Of a stretch of 64,000 nucleotides of DNA, positions 31,301 to 43,749 are shown piece by piece. Position numbers and translations under genes: made by a program. The stretch is from Sphagnum magellanicum (Eukaryota; Streptophyta; Sphagnopsida; Sphagnales; Sphagnaceae): the NCBI GenBank assembly GCA_021904315.1, contig CM038907.1, positions 31,255,223 through 31,319,222 of the forward strand. Direction: 5' to 3'. Each line of letters starts with the position of its first letter. Position 1 is the first letter of the stretch. The notes under the pieces are model-generated. The model saw only the letters and a program-made list of their open reading frames with translations, did not search any database and was not told the DNA's origin.

Positions 31301-33523
31301 GAACATGAACAAGTTTTATATTCATGACATAAACATTAAAGATGAAATTGAATATATGTTTACATCTTCAAATGAGTGCAATTACACAAGGAGGTTACGT
31401 ATTTTGATCATATGACAATTTGTGTTTTTCAAATTTTACTTTTTATTTATTCCAGGAAAAAAAAGGTGCAAAACAACGATTGTATGGCAAGGGCAAAGGG
31501 CAAGTAGAAACAAAAGATGAAAGACAAAGTCCTCATAGACCACAACAGTCCATAATGGATTTTGACAACTTTGAAGCATCAAACAAAGGGAAGTATGAAA
31601 AGATATATCCACCCAACGACAAACATTTGCACGAAATGTATGATGTATTTCTTGCAGGCTCAAATTCAGCATTCCAACATTCTTTTGATATGAAGGTAAA
31701 GGACACCATAGCCAAAGTACGAGAAGATCGGATAAAAGAACAATTGGAAAAAACAAAAGTCAAGAAGGTGCCCCAACAAAAGGCACATTGCCTTCCACAA
31801 GGAAATATGATTACAAATTTGATTGAAGAAATCCACAAAAGTAAGAAAGAACTCATGCATATTGATAGTGAAATTGTTGGTGGAGCTACATTAGGAATCA
31901 ATGAGGCAATATTAGAAGGGATTGAAAGCATAGAATCATATTCGAATGAAACTTTAAACCCAAATTCCAAAAGTGATCCTACCCCTATGGAGACTCTACA
32001 TTTAGAAGAACAAAACTTTTCCACGGAAGAAAATATTACAACCCAAAAAGCAAGATTGAATATTGAACTAATGGTCTCCAATACAAGTCAAGATTTTTTC
32101 AAGACACCAAAATTGAATTTGGGCCTCAACAATATCCAAGATGATCAAACAACCATCAAAGAGTTTTCAAGCATTGAATCAAATAAAGAAATCATTGAAT
32201 CAACTGGAATCATGGAAACAAAACTTGAAAAAAAAAAATCTACAAAATTAAGCAATAATCAAGTAGGTGATCAAGGATTAATACAAAAGCGAAGTCAAGC
32301 ATTTACATGTCATCAATGTTCTGCTAAACTTGAAACCAAGAATTGTGATGACTTTATTCTTAAGAAAAACACTTCAAAAGAAAATGTTAAGCAAAACCAA
32401 AGTGAGTTGATCAAATCAATGAATGGGGTGCCACAAATGTTAGAAAATATAGAGTTCAAACATATATTTGAACATGTTGGGACTCAATGTCATGAAATTC
32501 AACAAGATGTTTTCATAAATGAAAATTTGGACGTTGATGAACTTGACATTGTTTCAAGTAAAGAAGAAAAACAAGATGCATTGATTGTGGAAACTAATAT
32601 GATATTGGAAAGGAACAATACAACACTAGACCTTCAAATAGCTCCACTACAAAAATCCACGATTTCAATGCAAAACAAAGGTTAGTTTTGCATGCTCATA
32701 CATGTGGAATGCAATTTTTACTACTTGCAAAGGTTCCTATCATCATATGCATGTGACATTGTATTTTCAACTTATGTTTTCATAGGAAGTAATCCATTAA
32801 CATGCATGAACGTGACATTAAAAGGATGACATGTTTTTAAACATACATGTGGATTTCATGTTAAGAATGTCTATATATGAAATAAATTAATCTATGGACT
32901 ATATTATTTCAAAGTGGTTGATGGACAAATATATTTACCCAATAGGTGTTTCCAAACTTGATTCGAGATTATATACATCAAGGAGTTGCCCAAAAAGTGT
33001 GATAAAGAACCTCCAACCAATTAACCCAAAATTAGATTTGGAAATATCATCATGTTTAATAGCCCCAAATAAAACCTTCTTTGAATCTTCCAATGTACCA
33101 TCCAAGAAACAACTCATGCTTGTGAACCAAACAATTGTTATGCAACAAAAATGCCCACAAGCTATACAATGTATTGGACTACATACATCCATAGATGGAG
33201 GTCATGGAGATCCAACATACCTGGAAGGAGAGTTAAGACCAAATTTGAATGCAACTTTATCAAGACAATATCAAAACCATCCAATGTTTAATTATAAATT
33301 TGTAAAGCAAAAACATCAACAAAAATCTTTAATTACTCCTCAACACCATGGCAAGCTTCCTAAACTTCTAAGGAACAATGCATTTTTGGCTCCCCAAAGG
33401 TATAATCTTCCTACTTCTTTCACTTGTATTCCACCCAAAATGTCCATATGTCATTCCTTATTTTTTAAAGGCATAACAATGTACAAAAGTGAAATCTATA
33501 AAGGAACCTTCCATGGAGTTTGA
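28321..33523 (+). CDS. TTLL6/13-type tubulin polyglutamylase
   Basis: These ATP-grasp-like ligases add glutamates to tubulin tails, mostly on axonemes. Exons: 28321-28489, 28804-28918, 29078-29207, 29786-29970, 30289-30673, 31082-31207, 31456-32680 and 32946-33523 (2913 nt, 970 aa plus stop, phases consistent). Signatures in order: VDLTSCKYEVLR; GPDRLMSLKQGQKINH; FPRAYILP; FILKPNNGSQ joined across a junction to GRGVVLAQ (nucleotide binding, 129-146); LLIDGYKFDLRIYVL-type segment (about 174-187); CMHLTNYALNKYNSNF (223-238); FELLGMDVLID (309-319); and PWLLEVNHSPSF (324-335). D315, E328 and N330 are the expected metal ligands. A polar tail of about 600 residues follows, with no recognised domain. 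The initiator ATG is a guess; an upstream exon is possible. At the 3' end, a donor after 33399 and an acceptor before 34052 would give an alternative end at 34079. No break is seen in the catalytic core. Codon use is much more AT-rich than in kinesin-13. Confidence 0.88.
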
Positions 33524-36049
33524 AGTTCCAATGTTGTGTAAAAAATCAAAATCATTTAAGACCAAAAAAATTCATCTTCTTTTGAAACAATTGCAATAAA
33601 TTAAAAGGAAGATTAGATTTGCATATTTGTCACACCATGTCAAAATATTCATTGCATGTAATGAAAAGCTCACATTCTCAAAACTGAACCAAAAAATCAA
33701 CATTCATAACAATTACAAATTATCATGAAAATTCAATATGATTTGTTTTAAACACAATTTCATATGTTGGAAAACTTATCCTTTAGAGGGAACAATGTCC
33801 AAAGTGTTCTTTTTAAAGAACACTCTTTTACTAATAACCTTTACACTTTATATATTGTCAAGTCATGGTCATATCATATATGTTAGTTGACTATAAATAC
33901 ATTATTCCCCAAATGGATTAATACCAATTAATCTTGTGTAAATGGTGTGGAAAATGTTTTGTAGATTGTTGAACATGTTTGACATAACATAAATTTTTTT
34001 CAAAATGATAAATTATTGTATTGCTATGTTTGTGAACTCATTATTTTGCAGGGTACCAAAACACATTTTCAAAATTTGATCACAAACACAAAATCATTTC
34101 AAAATAACATGAAGATGGACAAATTGGTGAAAAGACTCCCAACTCATGCAAAAGAAAAACATAAAAATAACTTGTCTTCAATATTTGTACGAAACCATTT
34201 TTAAGACAAATAACTTTTTAGATGTGAGTTGAAGCAAAAGCTTATTTTGCCATGAAGAATAAATTATTGAAGAAAAATTTAAGAATGGGTGTTAATTAAG
34301 TGTTCAATGGGTAACATGTTATTGTGTTGTAGTTCTTTTATAATGCTTTTAGGATCTATAACGTAATTTAAAATCCAATGGGACCTTAGTAGATTGAAGC
34401 CAATTGATGGCCACTACAATGACTTTGTTTTCAAATTTTCAAAGTAACTTAAGTGGCCCATAGTAATTAGTTGACTTTTGACAAATGGAAACATTGTGTT
34501 TCTTCAAGGATGATGAAGTCAATATGTAGAATAAGGATGTGTTGAAACTAATGCATTGAATTTTATTAAAGTAAGGAATTTCTGACAATTAAGGTGTTGG
34601 CAATGTAGGCTACAAAAATAACCATATGAAATTTCAAATAAAAAGATGGCAACCATATGAAAGCTATTTTTTAGCCCAAAAGAAACAAAATTGCTAGGTC
34701 ATTCCATCTTTAGCCACATAAAAGCATTTTTTTCAAAAACCAATGGTATGAAAAATAGAGTCCTAGTGTTTTTCTAACAATGATTTACTATTTGATCATG
34801 TGCAATTTGTGAGGCATATCACACACCAAATGTTATATTATTTATTTTTAAATACTTCAAAATGAAAATATTACCCAAATGTTTGTTTTCTATTTGGGAA
34901 ATAAGAAATAGAGCTTCATTCCATAGTTGTTGAACAAATAAAAATGTGTTGTGTTTTTTTTTTTTTTTGGCTACCCAATTGCCCAACAAAGATGTGTTTG
35001 GTCATCACTAGACACATCTTGATGCTGCCCACACAAAAAAAAATGTCTTATTATACACACTTTGGACTTGTAATGTACACTAAAAGGCACATATAATATG
35101 CCCTATAGTCTATTACACACCTTGGTGTTACCTAGACAAAATTTGTGTATGGGCATATCCATATTTTTCTTTAAAAGGTGGATTGGGCCAAGGGCAAACA
35201 AGGAAAAAAAAAAAGATAGAGTATGTTTGTACTCTTTGCAATAAGGGCCCATTATTGATTTAAAGTTTTCCATATTTTGAATGTGTTTGTTTCTTTTTGA
35301 ACTTGTATGGGAGCTTTATTAGCATCAATGCATTCTTGTATAATAATGCACTCATCAATTTGGTATAACAAGTTATGCTTGGTGTTTTTTTGGTGTCAAG
35401 TTTTGGCATCATAGGACCAAAACATACAAAAATAAAATATTATATCACTTATTCCCCTTGATTTGCTGAAAACAATCACCATTTTTTACCAAAATATTGA
35501 AAATTTTATACAAAAACATCATTTTTTGACACATTTGCTAAATGTTGCAATTAATTGCCACATTTTGATTTGTGGTTATTTTTAGCATTAATTATAATAA
35601 GTTCTAGCCATTAACGTGTAATAGCAAAAAAATTGAAAATTAAAAACCCTTGTAATGCTCTAGTTATTACCATTGTTGTGTGGTTTTTAAAAAAAATTTA
35701 AAACCACTAGTTTTAGTTCTTTAAATATTCCATCATTAAAGATATATTGATTATGGTTTTTTTTAAATTTTCCAAGATCAAATAATCACTACTTACAATC
35801 ATTTAAAAAACCTTTAAAAACTAATGGTTTTCATGAAAGAACTATAAAAAAACCTATGGTTTTTTATCCAATTCTTTGATTTTTTCATTTCTTGAAAACC
35901 AATAAGAAAGTCAATATATACAAATGTTGAATGAGTACTTGGACTATTGAATAGGAATTGACAGTTCTGAATCCAAGTATGTAGAACCTACTCGAACTTA
36001 AGTTCACTTTTGAAAACCAAGTAGAATAAGAACTAAAAGGTTTCATCGA
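33524..36049. other. AT-rich intergenic DNA between TTLL gene and LTR element
   Basis: No gene is recognised. It may include the TTLL 3' untranslated region or its alternative last exon (34052-34079). From about 35.9 kb to the LTR there are several GTTC and GAAC words like those in other dispersed stretches, but no element boundary is clear. Confidence 0.5.
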
Positions 36050-36636
36050 TGTTAACCCAATTTTTCATATTATATAATAACTGGTTTACTTAACCAGTAA
36101 CTAGTAAGGCATTTTGATTGAGAATACTTTAATTTTCTAATTAACAAGTTCAAAGGACAATTGGTTTGTAGGACAATTGGTTTGTTACAAGAACTAGTAA
36201 CCGAATAGTTGCAGTAATTGGATGGCTAACAGAATAGGAAAATTTGAACTTGTGACCAATAACTTGTTTTAATTTTTTGAATTGTATTGGCTAGTGATTA
36301 TTTAAGTTACAACAATATTATGAGTCGGTATAATTAGGAGGATTTGAGCATAGAAAGGATCAAAATTCCTTTCCATCATTTTTTGTGTAACTCTTAGAGA
36401 AGTGTTGGATTTTTAAATCAATATCGCTAAAGATTCTTTTTGAACATTGTTTCCTTTCTATTTTGAAAATTCTAGCTTGAGATTGTACTTCTTGATGCAT
36501 AAACAAGAAAAATAAAATATTTTTATGAATTCTTATGTTCAAAACCGGAGTAACCTATTGATGCAAATTAATAAACCAAAGTTATAAACTTGAAAAAGAA
36601 AATATAAACCACATAGGGCAAAAAACACCCTTAACA
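36050..36636 (+). repeat. 5' LTR
   Basis: The LTR starts TGTTAACCC and ends CCCTTAACA, about 587 bp. It is followed at once by TTTGGCGACCATGTAGTGG, which resembles the TGGCG-type primer-binding sites of plant Ty3 elements. The first 320 bp recur at 47288. Confidence 0.88.
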
Positions 36637-37580
36637 TTTGGCGACCATGTAGTGGAACAAAATTGTAAGCAAAAGTTTTTAAAAGAAAAATGCTTACGCT
36701 TTTTAATTTTAATAATTGTTTTGTTTAAAATTGTAGGTTTGGATTTGGAATAAGTTTTAGGAGTTTTATAAGAATTTCCTTGTGTCTATTATTTTATTTT
36801 TTTTACAAAATAATCATGAGTGTTTTTGGATATACATGTTGAGTTTTGATATTTTCATTAGTAACTTGTTAACCAAAGGGAAACCTAAATAAGTGATTTC
36901 AAAAAAATGTCAAGAGTAATCACAAGAGGCCTTAAAAGGCAAATGGAATTAGAAGCACCACAACAATTTGTTCATGAAGGGGTGCAGCCACAAGAACAAA
37001 CATGTTCTCAAGTTGAGGGAGCACGACCAATTCAACCTCCTAGCAATGAGCCTCAACAACCTATTACAACATAAGTACCTTCTCATCAAATACTTGTAGA
37101 GCAGGAGGAAAGAAGGAAACAACAAGTACCTTCAACTTGTCAATTTTTGACACCTCAGTAGTTGTCCCAACAATAGAAGTCAAATGCACAACCGGGTGAA
37201 CAAAATACCAAACTTGTTCGACATGTTGATGAAGTAACCTTTGCAGGACATAAATGGCAATTTGCAACACCGGATTACTATATTCCCAAAGCAACTACAC
37301 CCTTTCAATCAATATTGGTTATTAGGTACTATACATCTGAACCAATTCTTATTTTGAATCCAACCATAGTCGATTCAAAATTGGAACGTAATCTAATTTT
37401 AACTCGATTGGAATAGCTACAAAACTTGGAGCAAAAACCTTCACACCAATTGAATTCTCAACAACATGCATAATCGATGGAAGCAATAATGGCCCCAGTT
37501 GTTGTTCAATAAACAAAACCATTTCATCAAATTGTTTGGTTAAATGCACTTGTCATGAAAACTATCAAATGACCATTGGT

Positions 37581-38084
37581 TCAATGATGTGTATTGGTTA
37601 CAACGACCCAACCTACTGTTGAAGCTACATTAACTTGTGCATATTGTCAATAGGTTGGACATGAGTTCAAGAATTGTCCTTTTGTGGATGATAAATTGAA
37701 AAAAATAATGACAAAAGAACTCCAAACTTCTTTACAACTTGTGGTACTAAGCACATTGGCGACCCATGTCAATGTACATGTACAACAAACTCATACATAA
37801 CCAAGTTTGGTTACCAATCCAATACAAGTTAGTCAATGATGTGTATTGGTTACAACGACCCAACCTACTGTTGAAGCTACATTAACTTGTGCATATTGTC
37901 AATAGGTTGGACATGAGTTCAAGAATTGTCCTTTTGTGGATGATAAATTGAAAAAAATAATGACAAAAGAACTCCAAACTTCTTTACAACTTGTGGTACT
38001 AAGCACATTGGCGACCCATGTCAATGTACATGTACAACAAACTCATACATAACCAAGTTTGGCTACCAATCCAATACAAGTTAG
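37581..38084 (+). repeat. Tandem duplication, 2 x 252 bp, inside the gag region
   Basis: Two adjacent 252-bp copies (37581-37832 and 37833-38084) appear to differ at about one position. The length is a multiple of three, and each copy includes a zinc-knuckle-coding stretch. The copies are far more alike than the two LTRs, so the duplication looks much younger than the insertion. Confidence 0.93.
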
Positions 38085-41000
38085 TCAACTTGTAGGTTGA
38101 ACACAACCTATTACACCACTAATAGTAGGGCAACCTAAAACTATACCATACCCAATGTGGTATATAGTACCATCTTTTATACATATGGATCGTAACATGT
38201 ACTCAATGTACTATTTAGAAATTGAAGGACTTTATCCATTGATTTTTAGAAAGAAGAAGGGGTATGTAATCGATGTCATTCAACTAGAACAAGTGCCACC
38301 TATTGAATAATTGGTGTAGAACCAATATCCTGTTGGAATTCCCACTTCAAGACTAGAACAAATGGTTTTTGTCACAAGAAATGTGCTTGTTCCACAAGCG
38401 ACAACAACTATTTTACTTATCAAAATACCTATTACCACTGGGCTACCAGTACGTGGTACTGGTGTTCCTATTTAGTAGCCTAGAAAGGTTAATTCATATC
38501 CACAATATGGTGGAGAACCACTTGGAGGTTCACATAATGGAGGATCTCCAAGAGGAGGATCACCTAATTGAAACCCACCTAGAGGACCGCCACCAAATCC
38601 ACATGTTGGATTTTATGGATGGCAAGCACCTGATTAAGGATATTTATGCCACAAGGTATTAACCAGTTTCAGTTCTATCTTAACCAACTAGTAAATTGCC
38701 ATACCGCAAGTTCCAATATCCCACGTATGCAAAGGATACTAATCTTGATGCTCACATTAGAATTTTCAAGAAAACAATTAGATTCAATGGTGAGACCATG
38801 GAGGCAAACATCAATAACCTAATTGGTTTTACTTTACAACATTGCATCTCATAATGGGGTGAGAACTTTGTACAAGATCATCTTAGCTACACCTTTGATG
38901 AGCTTAAACAAACATTTTGTAAACGTTTTTAAATTGTGAATAATAATGATGAAGTCTATATGCAGTTAAAAAATCTTCAAGAATAAGTTGGTGAACGAGT
39001 AGAAGTTTATTACGAATGCTTGCTTAAATTGGTTAATTGTTTACAAGTGAAAATTATTGATGTTTTCCTTACTACCATATTAAGAACAGGTCTACAACCA
39101 TACTTTAAATTGCCAACAATAGGTATGACAATAAATACTCTAATTAAGCATAAGGAAGTTGTAATAATTTGTGAGGAAAGTGGATTGGTTATTAGCAAAC
39201 TATAACACTTTGATAACTCAACTAAAGTTCAAACTGGTTGCACAACCCATTGTCACCTATACAACTTCTAAGCAACAATTAACTTGTTTAAATTGTGGTA
39301 AAATGGTTCATGCAAAAGAAACTTGTGATAACAAAAAGAGGGAAGAATTGGCAGTTCTTGTTGTACCCACTAAAGTTGCTAAATTGGTAACTAAGGTGAT
39401 TGCACAACCTGTTAAACTAGCTAGAATGCCATTAAGATATCCTTGTATTATCTATTATAATTTGGAACATCATGTTCCTAATTGTCCTAGAAAGATAAAA
39501 GTTCAAAATATATTGTAAACTAAACCAAAAATTACTCCTATTATAACAACAAAAAATCTTAAACCTAGTAATGTCCTATTCAATGTAATTGCAACTGTCA
39601 CAACACATAGCCAAACATTAGATCAATAGGTTTTAAAAGAACAAAAATTGGTGAAAGTAACAACAACAGCTAATTGGTGAGCAAAGGAACAATTACATGA
39701 TTTTTTTATTCATACTATGAGGGAATTATAGGGAAGTGATTCAACGTTGTAAGCATTCGTTGATTTAAATAGACCACTTCATTCAAACTAGGTTGGTTTA
39801 CTAGAACTAGTAAGTCAACCAATTACAAATAAGCCACATGTTCAATTGACATCACAAACCATGACATCAAAGAAGATTTTGGAGGAGATTTTGAAAGACA
39901 TCAATACTCAAGTTTTGGAGACTAAGTATGTGATTAACTTTGGACAACTTTTGAAGATTGTATTAAACATCAAATGGTACATTTTCAAACCAGTCAAGCC
40001 TTTTCAATTGGTCCAACCTAAACTTGTTCAACTAAACCTGCTTGTGCAACAATAGCTATTGATCATTAAATGGTTATGATTCAAGTCTGAGTTAGTAAAA
40101 TTTTTATTGATAATGTGCTAATTGATGGAGGATTTGGGGTTAACATCATTATTAAAAATACAATTAGGTCTATCAAAACCTAATCCAATGCCTTATAATT
40201 TGCATATGTTAGATCAAACCATAGCCAAGCCACTTGGTCTTATTAGGGATCTGAAAATATTTGTTCACGGAATACCCTATACAGTTACATTTACTGTTAT
40301 CAATAGTAATGTACTGGATTATAGTTAATCAATGTTACTTGGACGCCCATGGTTGAGAGATGCAAAAGTATCCCACAATTAGGGAACCAATATTGTAACC
40401 ATACAAGGAACTGGTACAGTAAGAACCATACTTACCAATAAACTTGGTATTCAAACCAAAGGACCAGAAATCTTAATTTGTTATGATTTCCATTTTGGAA
40501 TATCTAATGATGAAAAGGATGTGATGTTTGCCATTGAGTTAAATATGTTTTCAACAAGAACTATAGGAATACCTACTCATACTAAACATGTTCCTAAAAT
40601 GGTTTGCATACCAGATATTATCATGGCAAAACCAATCTTAAAACAACCTGTTGTACCAATAGATGTATTAGCTGTGAAATTAGTTATACCACTTGATATT
40701 GTCAAACAACATTTACCTAAAACTTTCTTCCACCCAGAAGTTGGAGAAATGATTGTTGATGAGACATTTGCCTAGGAATGAATATAAGATTTAACCATAG
40801 CATGTTGGATTGTTACTGAGGATAAACAATTGACTAAAGTCAATTTGGGTACCAAGGAGAATGTGTAACATGTGAAAGTGAACTTTACACTTGAACCAAT
40901 TGTCAAATATCAATTGATTGAGATTTTAAAGGAGTTCAAAGATGTATTTGCCCATACATATAAAGACTTGAAAGGTATACCACTAGAGATTGCACAACAT

Positions 41001-43749
41001 CTGATTGAACTAACACCATAGCACCATTTGTTCATCAAGCAAGGTACCAATTAAATCCCAATTATGTTGCCAATATCAAACATGATATAAACAAGCTACT
41101 TATTGTTGGTTTCTATCAAACTAGTTGAGGAAACAACCTGGCTGTTTCCAATGGTGGTTGTTCTTAAGAAGAATGGGAAGTTGAGGATCTATGTTGATTT
41201 TAAAAAATTCAATGTAACAACAAAGAAGGATCTTTACATGTTGCCTTTTATAGATGAGGTTATCAACATAATTACTGGACATGAAGTTTATACCTTTCTA
41301 GACGGGTTTTCAAGATATCATTAGATATTAATTACACTAAAAGACCAGCACAAAACCGCCTTTGTAACATACTAGGGGCTTTTGTGTGGGTTGTGATGCC
41401 ATTTGGTGTCAAAAATGGACTGCCCATTTATTAGAGGGCAACAACTAAAGTTTTTCATCAATGTATTCATAAAGATATTTCTTGATGACTTTACTATTGT
41501 TAGTGACCTATCAAACCACCTTGAAAAGCTGAAAAAATGTTTTCTTAAATGTAGAGAGTTCAATATTAATTTAAACCCTAATAAGTGTGCATTCATGGTG
41601 TTTTCAAGAACCATTTTAGGATTCATAATGTCCAAAGAAGGCAAGGTCATGGATCCTAAGAAGGTTGAAGCCTTAGTAAACATGTCAGTACTTACTACCC
41701 CACGGGAGATTCAAGTTTTCAATGGGATGGCCCAATTTTATAGGTGTTTCATAAAAAACTTTATTTCAATCATGTCACCTATCACTAAGTTGCTCAAAAA
41801 GTTTGAAGTATTTGAGTGGACTAAAGAGTGCCAAAATGATTGGGAGGAAATAAAAAACCAGTACATACAAGCCCCTATTTTGATTAGTCTAAAGTAGGAA
41901 CTTGAGTTTCACATTCATACGAATGCATTTCAATTAGTAGTAGGAGCCATACTAGCACAGAACCCTACTAGTAAGTTTGACCAACTTATTATGTATGTTT
42001 CCAAATTGTTAAACTCAGCCAAGAGAAATTATATCATTATTAAAATAGAAGCCTTAGATATGGTTTATGCCTTACACAAATTCAGACATTATTTAGTGGG
42101 TGACTAGTTTGTGTTTTGTGTTGATCACATGGCCCTTGTGTACTTGGTTAATAAGCCACAAGTTTCTAGCATAATAGTTAGGTGATTATTGTTATTTTTG
42201 GAATATGACTTCAAAATTGTTTATAAGCTTGGTAGATCCCATTTGATGGCAAATGCATTGAGTAGATTGCCCAATTAAACATAACTAGTTGGTGTACCTA
42301 ATCAAACCACTAATGCTCACATGTTCACCTTACAACAAAAGTGGTTGCAGAATGTTTACAATGATCTAATAGAGGGGATAATGCCAAAAAGATTTACAAC
42401 TTCACAATGACAATATTTAGCCCAAAGAGTTAAGATGTTTGTGTTACAAAACAAGATACTTTACAAATTTGGGCAAGACAACATGTTTTATCATGTTTTG
42501 CAACATGAATGGGTGCCAACTATATTATAGGAACTACATATAAATGGAGTTGGTGGAAGATATTTTTCTTTAGAAAAAAATAAATCTTGATGCCGATGTT
42601 TGGTGGCCAACCATAGGGAAGTTCGTGAATCTTGTCAAATATGTGATTTATGCCAATAAATAGGTAACCTATTAGCACAAAATATGGCAAAATGAATTAC
42701 TACTATGTCTTAAAAACTTTCTAGAAATGGGGATCGAATTTTATTAGACCTATTAAACTGGCAAGTCGTTATTCTGGCAATTGATATATTTTAGTTGTCA
42801 CAGATTGTGTTATTAAATGGGTGGAGGCTAGAGCCTTGTGCATTAATACAGTTGTTGTTACTACAAAGTTCTTATATGACCATATTCTTACCCAGTTTGG
42901 TTGTCCACTTACTATTATAATAGATCAAGGTACCCATTTCATTAATGATGTTATTTGTTATTCAACTGGTCATTTCATCTTGAAACACACCAACTCTACT
43001 ATCTATTATCCACAAGCTGAATCTATTAACAAAGTTTTTGGTACATTACTCATGAAATTGGTGAATGAAAATTGAAATGATTGGGATGAACACATGTCCA
43101 CAATTCTATTTTCTTATATAATTGCTTTCAAGGTTGGAATTGGTCACATTCCATTTCAACTTGTTTATGGATTATTCCCATTACTACTTATAGAGTATTT
43201 GCTACCATTCAAGCCAAGGCAAACATATGATCCAAACCTTGTTAGAGTTTTAACTAGCCGCTTGTTAGAGTTAGAGAAATTGCAAGAAAACCAATTAATA
43301 GCCCAAGACCTAATAAATTCTAACCAATGGAATTGGTCATTATGGTTTCAAAATTGGTTTATTGAAACAAAATATCAATTTGGGGATTATGTTTTATGGT
43401 TTCCAGGGGCTGTCAAGGTACATACCCTTAAGTTTTAGAAATGATGGTTTGGACCATACATGATCCAATATTATTTACTTAATAATATAATACTAATAAT
43501 AATTATTGATAAATTCAATCCCAACCCATTATTGATTAACACTAACAAGTTGAAACCTTATAGGTTCATAGAGGATCAAACACTTTAACATGTTCTAGTG
43601 AAGCCTAGTGATTTTTTATTGGAGGAACTAGTAAAGGTGAAGTATTTTGATAACTTGTCTAATTAGTAACAAGTTGGGGAAACCTATTATGACAACTTGT
43701 CAAAAAAAAATTTGGTTGATATTATTCATCATGGGAACTTGTTTGTCAA

